This document shows, piece by piece, positions 7,098-16,361 of a DNA stretch of 19,982 nt. The DNA comes from Betaproteobacteria bacterium (GTDB lineage Bacteria; Pseudomonadota; Gammaproteobacteria; Burkholderiales; SG8-41): assembly GCA_021414185.1 (NCBI GenBank), contig JAIOOZ010000689.1:1-19982 (forward strand), written 5' to 3'. The position numbers and the translations under genes are program-made. Below the pieces are notes generated by a model that ran no database searches, had not been told where the DNA came from, and saw nothing but the letters and a program-made list of their open reading frames with translations. The stretch's first letter is position 1, and every line of letters starts with the position of its first letter.

Positions 7098-7523
7098 ATG
7101 GCAGTAGAACGTACGCTTTCTATCATCAAGCCGGACGCGGTCGCGAATAATGTCGTCGGCCAGATTATTGCGCGTTTCGAAGGCGCCGGCCTCAAAGTCG
7201 TTGCCGCGCGCATGTTGCGGTTGTCGCGCGAGGACGCTGAGGGTTTTTACGCAGTGCACCGCGCACGTCCGTTTTTCAAGGACCTTGTCGATTTCATGAT
7301 TTCCGGTCCGGTGGTCGTGCAGGTACTGGAAGGCGAGAACGCGATCCAGAAAAATCGCGACCTCATGGGCGCGACGGATCCGAAGAAGGCCGCGAAAGGA
7401 ACGATCCGCGCCGACTTCGCTCAAAGCATCGATGCCAATGCGGTGCACGGTTCCGATGGAACCGACACGGCCGGTGTCGAGATAGCCTACTTTTTCCCGT
7501 CGCTCAATATCTACTCGCGTTAG
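7098..7523 (+). CDS. ndk: Nucleoside diphosphate kinase
   Basis: Transfers the gamma phosphate of ATP to nucleoside diphosphates through a phosphohistidine, balancing NTP and dNTP pools in the cytoplasm. It has 141 residues, the normal length. The signature NAVHGSDG places the phosphorylated histidine at residue 117. Other family landmarks are ERTLSIIKPDAV at the N terminus (Lys11 contacts phosphate), FYAVHRARPFF (50–60), and KNRDLMGATDPKKAAKGTIR (85–104). A strong ribosome site, AAAGGAAG (7086–7093), fixes the ATG at 7098. The next gene, rlmN, follows after 10 bases. Confidence 0.98.
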   Translation: MAVERTLSIIKPDAVANNVVGQIIARFEGAGLKVVAARMLRLSREDAEGFYAVHRARPFFKDLVDFMISGPVVVQVLEGENAIQKNRDLMGATDPKKAAKGTIRADFAQSIDANAVHGSDGTDTAGVEIAYFFPSLNIYSR

Positions 7524-7533
7524 CGCTGCGGTC

Positions 7534-8619
7534 ATGACCGTCAATCTGCTCGAATTGGAACGTACCGGGTTCGCGCAGTTGTGTGCCGGTCTGGGCGAGA
7601 AGCCGTTTCGCGCGAGGCAATTGATGCGCTGGATCCATCAGTTCGGCGCGGATGACTTCGACGCGATGACGGATATTTCCAAGGCGTCACGCGAAGACCT
7701 GAAAAAAATCGCCGCGATCCGCGCTCCTGAAGTCGTGCGCGACACTACTGCGGCGGACGGCACGCGCAAGTGGTTGCTCGAAGTCGGTACCGGCAACGCC
7801 ATCGAGACGGTATTCATTCCGGAACGCAACCGCGGCACCCTGTGCATTTCGTCGCAGGCCGGCTGCGCGCTCGCCTGCACGTTCTGCTCGACCGGCCGCC
7901 AGGGCTTCAACCGCAATCTGACGGTGGCTGAAATCATCGGCCAGCTGTGGCTCGCCAATCGCGCGCTGGGGCGCGGCGTCGATTTGCCGCGCCCGATTAC
8001 CAACGTGGTCATGATGGGCATGGGCGAGCCGCTTGCCAACTTCGACAACGTGGTGACGGCGCTGCAATTGATGCTCGACGACGATGCTTACGGCCTGTCG
8101 CGGCGGCGCGTGACGCTCAGCACGTCCGGGCTGGTGCCGGCAATCGACCGCCTGCGCGATGCGTGCCCGGTGGCGCTGGCGGTTTCGCTGCACGCGCCGA
8201 CCGATGCATTGCGCAGCGAGATCGTGCCGATCAACAAGAAATATCCGCTCAAAGAGCTGCTGGCGGCATGCGTGCGCTATCTCGACAAGGCGCCGCGCGA
8301 TTTCGTCACGTTCGAATACGTGATGCTCGCCGGCGTCAACGACAGCGTCGAGCAGGCGCGCCAGCTCGTCAAGCTGCTGAAAGCCGTGCCGTGCAAAATC
8401 AACCTGATTCCCTTCAACCCGTTTCCGCAGTCGGGATACCAGCGGTCGGATGCGGCGGCGGTCGCGCGGTTTCGCGACGTGCTGATGCAGGCGGAATATA
8501 CGGTCATGGTGCGCAAGACGCGCGGCGATGATATCGACGCCGCCTGCGGACAGCTCGCCGGACAGGTGCAGGACAAGACGCGGCGCCGCGAGCGGCGCCC
8601 GACGGTTGCAACGGCGTGA
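7534..8619 (+). CDS. rlmN: Dual-specificity 23S rRNA/tRNA adenine-C2 methyltransferase
   Basis: A radical SAM enzyme that methylates C2 of A2503 in 23S rRNA and A37 in some tRNAs, tuning the peptidyl transferase centre. It has 361 residues. The 4Fe-4S cluster motif CALACTFC gives Cys111, Cys115 and Cys118. The methyl-carrying catalytic cysteine is Cys338 in GDDIDAACGQL. MMGMGEPLANF (160–170) is the family's SAM-binding GEP motif, and SLHAPTDALR follows at 218–227. The C-terminal tail after the catalytic Cys is short and Arg-rich (KTRRRERRP). No strong Shine-Dalgarno is seen before ATG 7534, but 10 bases from ndk suggests co-transcription. The stop is eight bases from the pilotin gene. Confidence 0.97.
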   Translation: MTVNLLELERTGFAQLCAGLGEKPFRARQLMRWIHQFGADDFDAMTDISKASREDLKKIAAIRAPEVVRDTTAADGTRKWLLEVGTGNAIETVFIPERNRGTLCISSQAGCALACTFCSTGRQGFNRNLTVAEIIGQLWLANRALGRGVDLPRPITNVVMMGMGEPLANFDNVVTALQLMLDDDAYGLSRRRVTLSTSGLVPAIDRLRDACPVALAVSLHAPTDALRSEIVPINKKYPLKELLAACVRYLDKAPRDFVTFEYVMLAGVNDSVEQARQLVKLLKAVPCKINLIPFNPFPQSGYQRSDAAAVARFRDVLMQAEYTVMVRKTRGDDIDAACGQLAGQVQDKTRRRERRPTVATA

Positions 8620-8626
8620 GGCTTAA

Positions 8627-9400
8627 ATGAAAAGATTGATCGCTGCGGGTTTTATCCTGTGCGCGTGGGGCTGCGCGAACACCGGTTCGGAATCGACCAG
8701 CTACGCGCCGAAAACGGTGGAAGATACGAGCGAACAGGCGCGCGCGCGCATCCACACCGAACTTGCTGCCGGCTACTTCGAACTCGGCAATTACGGCGTC
8801 GCTTTGCAGGAAGCAGGCGAAGCGCTGAAGGCCGACCCCAACCATGCGCCCGCGTTCAGCATATTGGGCCTGGTCTATATGGAACTGCGTGACGACAAGG
8901 CGGCGGAAGCGAATTTTCAGCGCGCGTTGCGCATCAGCCCGCAGGATTCCGACATCAATAACAATTTCGGCTGGTTTCTGTGCCAGCGCAAACGCGAGTC
9001 GGAGTCGCTCAAGTATTTCCTCTCCGCCCTGCGCAATCCGCTCTATGCCACGCCCGACAAATCCTGGGTAAACGCCGGCATCTGCGCGCGTCAATCCGGC
9101 GATCTCGTGGCCGCCGACGATTACTTCCAGAAAGCGCTCAAGCTGCGGCCGGCGCAACCGCAGGCCCTGCTGCAGCTGGCCGATATGGCGTTCCGGCGCA
9201 AGAATTATCCCGAAGCCAAGTCGTATCTCATGCGCATTCAGAAGGACGTCGAGCCGACGCCCGACTACCTGTGGCTTGCATTGCGTGTCGAGCGCGCCAT
9301 CGGTGACCGCAACGCGGAGTCCAGCATCGGGTTCCAGTTGCGCAAGAATTTCCCCGAATCGCGCGAGGCGCGCGCGTTGGCTGCCGGCCAGTACGAATGA
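8627..9400 (+). CDS. pilW: Type IV pilus biogenesis/stability lipoprotein, TPR pilotin
   Basis: An outer-membrane pilotin (PilF/PilW) that helps the PilQ secretin insert and multimerise. It has 257 residues. The signal peptide ends in CAWGC, so Cys16 is the likely lipidated residue, although the -3 Ala and -2 Trp make the lipobox atypical. The remainder is a series of tetratricopeptide repeats, at about 41–74, 75–108, 109–142 and 145–178, with a looser one after. The pattern AGYFELGNYGVALQEAGEAL and the NNFGWFLCQ segment are typical of the family. The ribosome site GTGAGG (8616–8621) overlaps the rlmN stop. The stop codon overlaps the start of rodZ (ATGA). The rlmN–pilF–rodZ–ispG order is common in proteobacteria and supports the call. 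A functional pilus cannot be inferred from this gene alone. Confidence 0.92.
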   Translation: MKRLIAAGFILCAWGCANTGSESTSYAPKTVEDTSEQARARIHTELAAGYFELGNYGVALQEAGEALKADPNHAPAFSILGLVYMELRDDKAAEANFQRALRISPQDSDINNNFGWFLCQRKRESESLKYFLSALRNPLYATPDKSWVNAGICARQSGDLVAADDYFQKALKLRPAQPQALLQLADMAFRRKNYPEAKSYLMRIQKDVEPTPDYLWLALRVERAIGDRNAESSIGFQLRKNFPESREARALAAGQYE

Positions 9401-10263
9401 GCGAGGCCGTGCTTGATGCGCCGTCGGCCGGCGCGCCGGCGGCGTCGCCCGGGGCGCAGCTGGCGGCGGCACGCGAAAGCCGCGGCATGAGTGTTGCGGA
9501 TGTCGCGCATCAGCTCAAACTGTCGCCGTGGCAGGTCGAGGCGCTGGAGTCGGGTGACTACCGCCGCCTTCCCGGCGCGGTGTTCGTGCGCGGGTTTATC
9601 CGCAATTACGCGCGCCTGGTCAAACTCGATTCCGCGCTGCTGCTGGCGAACTCGGAGCACGATTTGCCACACGCCGCACCCGCGGCGCCGGAAAAGCCGC
9701 CGTCTGCAGATATTCCGTTTCCGAACGAGCGTAAAGTCAACTGGCATATATACGCGGTCCCCGCACTGGCCGTGCTGACCGGGCTGGTGATATTCGAGTT
9801 TTATTACGACGATGCGCATGAAGTCACGGTCAAGACGCGCCAGGTCGAATTGCCGGCGCCGCAGGTAGTGGTGGAAACATCACCGGCCGCGCCGATCATT
9901 GCGCCCAGCGTCACACCGGCGCCCGCACCGGTCAAAGAGGAACCGCCGGCGCGCACACTGCCGAAAGTGAGCCAGCGCGCGCCGGAAGCGACCACTGCCG
10001 CATCGTTCTCCGCGCCGGCGCCCGGCGAGCAAGTCGTGCGGTTGCGGTTCGCGCGCGAGTCCTGGGTCGAAATTCGCGACCGCAATGGGCGCAAGATTTT
10101 TTCGCAGCTGAATTCAGCGGGCAGCGAGCAGGTCGTCAGCGGCCTGCCGCCGCTGTCGCTGATTGTCGGCAATGCGAATGGCGTGCAATTGATTCACAAC
10201 CAGCAGCCGGTCAATCTTGGGCCCCATACCAAGGTTGACGTCGCGCGGCTGACGCTGGAATAA
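9397..10263 (+). CDS. rodZ: Cytoskeletal membrane protein RodZ-like (HTH_25 + DUF4115)
   Basis: A bitopic inner-membrane protein that links MreB filaments to the elongasome and so helps set rod shape. It has 288 residues. A cytoplasmic helix-turn-helix of the HTH_25 type spans about 20–85 (GAQLAAARESRGMSVADVAH through FIRNYARLVKLD). A single membrane helix lies at about 117–136. A Pro/Ala/Glu-rich periplasmic linker of about 70 residues follows, and the DUF4115 domain occupies about 212–286 (VVRLRFARESWVEIRDRNGR). The start overlaps the pilotin stop by four bases (ATGA), implying translational coupling. ispG begins six bases after its stop. The gene is shorter than E. coli rodZ (337 residues), mainly in the linker. 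Confidence 0.9.
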   Translation: MSEAVLDAPSAGAPAASPGAQLAAARESRGMSVADVAHQLKLSPWQVEALESGDYRRLPGAVFVRGFIRNYARLVKLDSALLLANSEHDLPHAAPAAPEKPPSADIPFPNERKVNWHIYAVPALAVLTGLVIFEFYYDDAHEVTVKTRQVELPAPQVVVETSPAAPIIAPSVTPAPAPVKEEPPARTLPKVSQRAPEATTAASFSAPAPGEQVVRLRFARESWVEIRDRNGRKIFSQLNSAGSEQVVSGLPPLSLIVGNANGVQLIHNQQPVNLGPHTKVDVARLTLE

Positions 10264-10269
10264 GAGCCC

Positions 10270-11514
<1,245 letters not shown>

Positions 11515-11534
11515 CAGCCGCCGCAGACCAACCG

Positions 11535-12812
11535 ATGTCGAATAAAATCCAAGCCATCCGCGGGATGAACGATGTCCTGCCGGAGCAGTCCCCGCTGTGG
11601 GAATTCTTCGAGGACACCGTGCGCGAAGTGTTCCGGCGCTACGGCTACCAGAATATCCGCACGCCGATCGTCGAGCGCACCGAGTTGTTCGTGCGCGGTG
11701 TGGGCGAAGTCACCGACATCGTCGAAAAAGAAATGTACTCGTTCACCGATGCGATGAACGGTGACGCCTTGTCGTTGCGCCCTGAAGGCACGGCGCCGAC
11801 CGTGCGCGCGGCGCTGGAACACAACCTGCTCTACAACGGGCCCCAACGGCTGTGGTACAGCGGGCCGTTGTTCCGGCACGAGCGCCCGCAAAAGGGCCGC
11901 TACCGCCAGTACCATACTTTCGGCGCCGAGGCGCTGGGCCTGCCCGGGCCGGACGTGGATATCGAGCTTCTGGTCATGGCGCGTCGCTTGTGGCGTGAGC
12001 TGGGGATAGAAGGGGTGCAACTGCAGATCAACACGATAGGCAGCGCGGCAGAGCGGCGCGCGTTTCGCGAGCGCCTGATCGCTTACTTCGAATCGCACCG
12101 CGCGTTGCTCGACGAAGACGCCACGCGGCGGCTGCATACGAATCCGTTGCGCATACTCGACAGCAAGAACCCGGCATTGCAGGAGATGATAGAGGCGGCG
12201 CCGCGGCTGATCGATGCGCTGGGCGATGAGTCGCGCCGGAACTTTGAAGCGGTGCAGGCCGGATTGCGCGAGGCCGCGATCCCTTACACGGTCAATCCGC
12301 GCCTGGTGCGCGGGCTGGATTATTACAATCTGACCGTCTTCGAGTGGGTGAGCGACCGGCTGGGCGCGCAGAGCGCGATCTGCTCTGGCGGCCGTTACGA
12401 CGGCTTGTTCGAGCAGCTGGGCGGCAAACCGACGCCAGGCTGCGGATTCGGCATCGGCGTGGAACGCACGTTATTGCTGCTGGAAGAGAGTAAAATCGAC
12501 CCCCGCAGGGCGCCCGACGCGTATATCGCGCACCACGGCGACGGCGCGGCGCACCACGCATTTCAGGCCGCCGAACTGCTGCGCGATCATGGCCTTGCGG
12601 TGACGCTCGATTGCAGCGGCGCGGGTTTCAAATCCCAGATGAAAAAGGCGGACGCCAGCGGTGCGCTCTACGCGGTGCTCATCGGCGCCGATGAAGTCGC
12701 GGCGCGGCAGGTCAGCGTAAAGCCGCTGCGCGAGACGGCGGAGCAGACGCGTTGTACCGTGGCGGAAGCGGCGGGCATTATTGCAAACAGGACTGACAGC
12801 AAAAGAGGCTGA
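11535..12812 (+). CDS. hisS: Histidyl-tRNA synthetase
   Basis: A class II aminoacyl-tRNA synthetase that charges tRNA-His. It has 425 residues from ATG 11535, which begins with the family-typical MSNKIQAIRGMNDVLP. A TTG at 11511 is in frame but overlaps the ispG stop, so ATG is preferred. Motif 2 is at 110–125 (GPLFRHERPQKGRYRQ). The histidine-specific motifs are LVRGLDYYN (257–265) and SGGRYDGL (284–291), and motif 3 is GFGIGVER (304–311). The anticodon-binding alpha/beta domain lies at about 326–417. No Shine-Dalgarno is clear, so translation is probably coupled to ispG. The related paralogue hisZ begins at the right edge of the window; the two must not be confused, and this one carries the full synthetase motifs. 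Confidence 0.97.
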   Translation: MSNKIQAIRGMNDVLPEQSPLWEFFEDTVREVFRRYGYQNIRTPIVERTELFVRGVGEVTDIVEKEMYSFTDAMNGDALSLRPEGTAPTVRAALEHNLLYNGPQRLWYSGPLFRHERPQKGRYRQYHTFGAEALGLPGPDVDIELLVMARRLWRELGIEGVQLQINTIGSAAERRAFRERLIAYFESHRALLDEDATRRLHTNPLRILDSKNPALQEMIEAAPRLIDALGDESRRNFEAVQAGLREAAIPYTVNPRLVRGLDYYNLTVFEWVSDRLGAQSAICSGGRYDGLFEQLGGKPTPGCGFGIGVERTLLLLEESKIDPRRAPDAYIAHHGDGAAHHAFQAAELLRDHGLAVTLDCSGAGFKSQMKKADASGALYAVLIGADEVAARQVSVKPLRETAEQTRCTVAEAAGIIANRTDSKRG

Positions 12813-12814
12813 TG

Positions 12815-13453
12815 ATGGCAGTGTACGATCTTGAAGAGCAGGAACAGATAGACGAAATCAAGGCGTGGTGGAAGCAGTACCGCGGCATCGTGATTCTGGT
12901 CGCGGCGGCCGCCGTGCTCACCGTCGCCGGTATGCGTGGCTGGACTTACTACCAGACCAAGCAAGGCCTTGAGGCGGGCGAACTCTATACCCAGTTGCAA
13001 GGGGCGGTCGGCGCCAACGAGCCAAAAAGGGTGCAGGACATCGCCGCGGTCATCACCGAGCGCTACGCGCGCACCGGGTACGCGACGTTTGCGGCGCTGG
13101 CTGCGGCCAAGGCCGCGTTCGACAGCGGGGATCTGGCCGCGGCGCAGACGCGCCTGCAATGGGTGGTTGACCATGCGCGGGACGGCGAAACGCGCGATAT
13201 TGCGCGGTTGCGCCAGGCCGCCGTGCTGCTTGATCAGAAAAAATATGACGAAGCGCTGAAGCTGCTGGCCACGCCGCATGCCGACTCCATGACCGCGTTA
13301 TATGCCGATCTGCAGGGCGACGTGCTGGTCGCGCAGGGCAAGCCGCAAGAGGCACGTGCCGCCTATCAGCTCGCGCTCGACAAGAGCGAAGGCAAAGGCA
13401 CTTACCGCGCGCTGGTTCAAATCAAGCTCGACGCGCTGGGCGTGGCCCGATGA
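12815..13453 (+). CDS. yfgM: YfgM-like periplasmic chaperone/SecYEG ancillary protein (TPR)
   Basis: A 212-residue inner-membrane protein with a short cytoplasmic N terminus (MAVYDLEEQEQIDEIKAWWK), one membrane helix at about 24–40, and a periplasmic tetratricopeptide-like domain. The YfgM signature at the start, EEQEQIDEIKAWWK, is well conserved. In E. coli YfgM associates with SecYEG and PpiD and hands proteins to periplasmic chaperones. The end matches the usual TPR_21 domain with AALYADLQGDVLVAQGK-type repeats. Two adjacent ATG codons (12812 and 12815) are possible; GAGG (12805–12808) is six bases from the second, so that one is preferred. The gene directly follows hisS and overlaps bamB by four bases, the usual hisS–yfgM–bamB order. 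Confidence 0.92.
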   Translation: MAVYDLEEQEQIDEIKAWWKQYRGIVILVAAAAVLTVAGMRGWTYYQTKQGLEAGELYTQLQGAVGANEPKRVQDIAAVITERYARTGYATFAALAAAKAAFDSGDLAAAQTRLQWVVDHARDGETRDIARLRQAAVLLDQKKYDEALKLLATPHADSMTALYADLQGDVLVAQGKPQEARAAYQLALDKSEGKGTYRALVQIKLDALGVAR

Positions 13454-14613
13454 ACGGGACGGCCCTGCGGTTTTGCGTGCTCGCCGGCGGGCTGCTGGTG
13501 GCGGCCGGCTGCACGGCGCCTGGTGACTACATCGACAAATGGTTCGGCACCGGGCCCGCGCAAAAGCCCGCCGAACTGGTGGTGTTCAAGCCGACGGCCA
13601 CCGCGCGCATCCTGTGGCAGGGCAATGTCGGGCCGGCCGAAAGAAATGTGTTTACGCCCGTGATCAATGACGGCGCGGTTTACGCGGCGGGCGCGGCGGG
13701 ACAGATCGTGCGTTTCGACGTGGTCAGCGGCAAGGTCGCAGGCCGCATCGACACCAAAACACCTTTGTCGGGCGGTGTCGGCAGCAACGGCAACGTGATA
13801 CTTGCGGGCACCGCGAAGGGGGAAGTGCTGGCGCTGGACAAGGCCGGCAAGCAATTGTGGCGGGCCCAGCTCAGCAGTGAAATACTGAGCGCGCCACAGC
13901 TCGAGCAAGGAGTCGTGGTGGTACGCAGCGGCGACGGCCGGGTATACGGTCTCGATGCCGCGACCGGCGTGCGTAAATGGCTCTACCAGCGCGCTTTGCC
14001 CAGTTTGATGGTACGCACGCACGCCGGCGTGCTGATAAATCGCGGCGGCGTGTTCGTCGGATTCTCCGGTGGGCGGCTGGTGGCGCTCACCCTCGATACC
14101 GGCAATGTAGTCTGGGAAGCCGCGGTAGCATTGCCGAAGGGCGCGACCGAACTGGAACGCGTGGCTGACGTGTCGAGTCTGCCGATTGCGGACGGCCGGC
14201 AGATTTGCGCGGTGGCTTTTCAGGGGCGCGTTTCCTGCTACGACGTCCTGAAAGGCACACCCAACTGGGGGCGCGACGTGTCGAGTATTTCGGGGCTCAC
14301 CAGCGACCGCGAGAATATCTATGTCGCCGACGACAAAAGCGCGCTCATCGCGTTCGAGAAGGTGGGCGGCGCCAGCCTGTGGAAGCAGGATAAATTGTAT
14401 GGCCGCTACGTGAGCGGGCCGGTGGTCACCGGCAAGTACGTGGCAGTCGGCGACATGCAGGGTTATGTGCATTTTGTGTCGCGCGACGACGGTTCGTTCG
14501 TCGCCCGCATCGCGACCGACGGCAGCCCCATCGTTGCCCAGCCGCTGGAACTCAGCAATGGCATCCTGGTACAGACGCTCAAAGGCGGGGTTTACGCGAT
14601 CGCCATTCAGTGA
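13450..14613 (+). CDS. bamB: Outer membrane protein assembly factor BamB
   Basis: A lipoprotein of the BAM complex that folds beta-barrel proteins into the outer membrane; it contacts BamA. It has 387 residues. The signal peptide ends at VAAGC with Cys21 as the lipidation site. The remainder is an eight-bladed PQQ-type beta-propeller. Repeated blades are seen in patterns such as GDGRVYGLDAATGVRKW, GGRLVALTLDTGNVVWEAAV and GTPNWGRDVSSISGL. Start: ATG 13450 overlaps the yfgM stop (ATGA), so translation is likely coupled. After the stop, 70 bases with a GC-rich hairpin lead to der. Confidence 0.95.
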   Translation: MNGTALRFCVLAGGLLVAAGCTAPGDYIDKWFGTGPAQKPAELVVFKPTATARILWQGNVGPAERNVFTPVINDGAVYAAGAAGQIVRFDVVSGKVAGRIDTKTPLSGGVGSNGNVILAGTAKGEVLALDKAGKQLWRAQLSSEILSAPQLEQGVVVVRSGDGRVYGLDAATGVRKWLYQRALPSLMVRTHAGVLINRGGVFVGFSGGRLVALTLDTGNVVWEAAVALPKGATELERVADVSSLPIADGRQICAVAFQGRVSCYDVLKGTPNWGRDVSSISGLTSDRENIYVADDKSALIAFEKVGGASLWKQDKLYGRYVSGPVVTGKYVAVGDMQGYVHFVSRDDGSFVARIATDGSPIVAQPLELSNGILVQTLKGGVYAIAIQ

Positions 14614-14628
14614 TCGCAGGCACGCTCG

Positions 14629-14649
14629 CGGCCGGGCGTTTCCCGGCCG
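14629..14649 (+). terminator. GC-rich hairpin between bamB and der, not a full terminator
   Basis: An 8-base perfect stem, CGGCCGGG (14629–14636) with CCCGGCCG (14642–14649), and a 5-base loop lie just after the bamB stop. No T-run follows; the downstream bases are mixed. It could act as a weak attenuator, a 3' end protector or an RNA processing site between bamB and der. Confidence 0.4.
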
Positions 14650-14683
14650 GTCGGATTTCAACTCTTAGTCTGCAAGCACAACC

Positions 14684-16027
14684 GTGATTCCAACCGTCGT
14701 CATCGTCGGCCGCCCGAACGTCGGCAAGTCGACCCTGTTCAACCGCCTGACGCGAAGCCGCGACGCCATCGTCGCCGACATGCCGGGGCTGACGCGCGAC
14801 CGTCACTATGGCCGCGGGCGCATCGGCTACAAATCGTACATCGTGGTCGATACTGGTGGGCTGGAACCGGTCTCGCACGAAGGCGTGATGCACGTCATGG
14901 CGCAACAGACTCTGCTGGCGATCGATGAGGCAGACGCGGTGGTTCTGATGGTCGATGGCCGCCAGGGGTTGACCGCGCAAGACCGTGCGATTGCCGAGCA
15001 ATTGCGCAAGACTGGCCGCAAAATCTGGCTGGTCGTCAACAAGGCCGAAGGCATGCAGCCGGCGACCGTCAACGCCGACTTTCACGAACTGGCGCTGGGC
15101 GATCCGCTGGCGATTTCCGCCGCCCACGGCGAAGGTGTGGGCGATCTTGCCGAACTGATTACCGCCGACTTTCCCGACCGCGAGGAAGTCGATCCTGACG
15201 AGGCGCCGGAAACGCGTCCGCGCATCGCGATCGTCGGCCGGCCCAACGTGGGCAAATCGACGCTCGTCAACTCGTTGCTGGGCGAGGAACGCGTAGTGGT
15301 ATTCGACCAGCCCGGCACGACCCGCGACAGCATCTACATCGATTTCGAGCGCGCCGGACAGAAATACACGCTGATCGACACGGCGGGCGTGCGCCGGCGC
15401 GGCAACGTCGTCGACGCGATCGAGAAGTTTTCGGTGATCAAGACGCTGCAGGCGATCGAAGACGCGAACGTGGTGATTCTGGTGCTCGACGCGCGCGACC
15501 AGATCGTCGACCAGGATGCGCACATTGCCGGTTACATCGTCGAGGCGGGCCGCGCGCTGGTGGTAGCAGTCAACAAATGGGACGGATTGCGTCCCGAGCA
15601 GCGCGAACACGCCAAAGTCACGTTGGCGCGCACGCTGAATTTCATCGATTTCGCGCCCATCCATTATATTTCCGCGCTGGCAGGGACCGGCATCAAGTCA
15701 TTGCTCGATGCGGTCGAGCGCGCGTATCGTGCCGCCATGGTCAAGCTCCCCACACCCAAGCTGACGCGGGCGCTGGAAGCCGCCATTGCGCGCCAGGCAC
15801 CGCCGCGGGGCGGAATCTTCCGCCCCAAAATGCGCTATGCGCACCAGGGCGGCAGCAATCCCCCCCGCATCATCATTCACGGCACCGGCCTTAACCGCGT
15901 CGGCGACAGTTATCGCCGTTACCTTGAACATTTCTTCCGCGACGAGTTCCAATTGATGGGTACGCCGCTGAAAATAGAGTTCCGGCAAGGGGTTAATCCG
16001 TATGACAAAAGGCGCGGCAAACGCTAG
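14684..16027 (+). CDS. der: Ribosome biogenesis GTPase Der (EngA)
   Basis: An essential GTPase with two tandem G domains, needed for maturation of the 50S subunit. It has 447 residues from a GTG start. G domain 1 has GRPNVGKST (9–17), DTGG (56–59) and NKAE (119–122). An acidic linker follows (DREEVDPDEAPETR, about 165–178). G domain 2 has GRPNVGKST (185–193), DTAG (232–235) and NKWD (297–300). The C-terminal KH-like domain, about 352–440, ends in a basic KRRGKR tail. The GTG is the first codon of the conserved IPTVVIVGRPNVGKS stretch and no Shine-Dalgarno is obvious. The bamB–der pairing is typical of proteobacteria. Confidence 0.97.
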   Translation: MIPTVVIVGRPNVGKSTLFNRLTRSRDAIVADMPGLTRDRHYGRGRIGYKSYIVVDTGGLEPVSHEGVMHVMAQQTLLAIDEADAVVLMVDGRQGLTAQDRAIAEQLRKTGRKIWLVVNKAEGMQPATVNADFHELALGDPLAISAAHGEGVGDLAELITADFPDREEVDPDEAPETRPRIAIVGRPNVGKSTLVNSLLGEERVVVFDQPGTTRDSIYIDFERAGQKYTLIDTAGVRRRGNVVDAIEKFSVIKTLQAIEDANVVILVLDARDQIVDQDAHIAGYIVEAGRALVVAVNKWDGLRPEQREHAKVTLARTLNFIDFAPIHYISALAGTGIKSLLDAVERAYRAAMVKLPTPKLTRALEAAIARQAPPRGGIFRPKMRYAHQGGSNPPRIIIHGTGLNRVGDSYRRYLEHFFRDEFQLMGTPLKIEFRQGVNPYDKRRGKR

Positions 16028-16101
16028 TCCCTTTCCTGTGGCGCTCACCGGGGAAATGCAGTAGAGTGCTGAAACCAATACTAAAAACGATGGGGCAAAA
16101 C

Positions 16102-16341
16102 ATGAGTACGAAAGGGCAGCTGCTACAAGACCCGTTTCTGAACGCGCTGCGCAAAGAGCATGTCCCGGTTTCCATTTATCTCGTCAACGGCATCAAGCTG
16201 CAGGGCCAGATCGAGTCTTTCGATCAGTACGTCGTGTTGCTGAAAAATACGGTTACGCAGATGGTTTACAAGCACGCGATCTCGACCGTGGTGCCGGCGC
16301 GCGCCGTCAATCTGGCGCTCGATCATTCGGCCGACGCCTAA
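16102..16341 (+). CDS. hfq: RNA chaperone Hfq
   Basis: A hexameric Sm-like RNA chaperone that pairs small RNAs with mRNAs. It has 79 residues starting MSTKGQLLQDPFLNALRKEH. The Sm1 region includes VNGIKLQGQIESFDQYVVLL, and Sm2 the YKHAISTVVPAR motif (56–67). The proximal U-binding residues correspond to Gln9, Asp10, Tyr43, Lys57 and His58. The C-terminal tail after residue 70 is only nine residues, far shorter than in E. coli Hfq. An ATG at 16090 is in frame, but GGGG (16092–16095) ahead of 16102 and the standard N terminus favour 16102. The 74 bases between der and hfq show no convincing promoter. hfq–hflX–hflK–hflC is a conserved order. Confidence 0.97.
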   Translation: MSTKGQLLQDPFLNALRKEHVPVSIYLVNGIKLQGQIESFDQYVVLLKNTVTQMVYKHAISTVVPARAVNLALDHSADA

Positions 16342-16356
16342 TTTCATTTTTTCCTT
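16314..16356 (+). terminator. Possible terminator/attenuator between hfq and hflX
   Basis: GGCGCTCG (16314–16321) can pair with CGACGCC (16332–16338) with one bulge. After the hfq stop comes a pyrimidine-rich stretch with a T6 run (16347–16352). The hairpin is short and overlaps the end of hfq. It could reduce read-through into hflX; this is a weak inference. Confidence 0.25.
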
Positions 16357-16361
16357 CCTGA

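Noticed and set aside
15860..15866. C7 run in der as a possible frameshift site
   Set aside because: The frame is intact and the encoded NPPR stretch is the expected Der sequence; no sign of a broken gene.
16028..16101. Sigma-54-type promoter before hfq (TGGC...TGC)
   Set aside because: The GG and GC elements are not at the required spacing, and the match to consensus is too poor.
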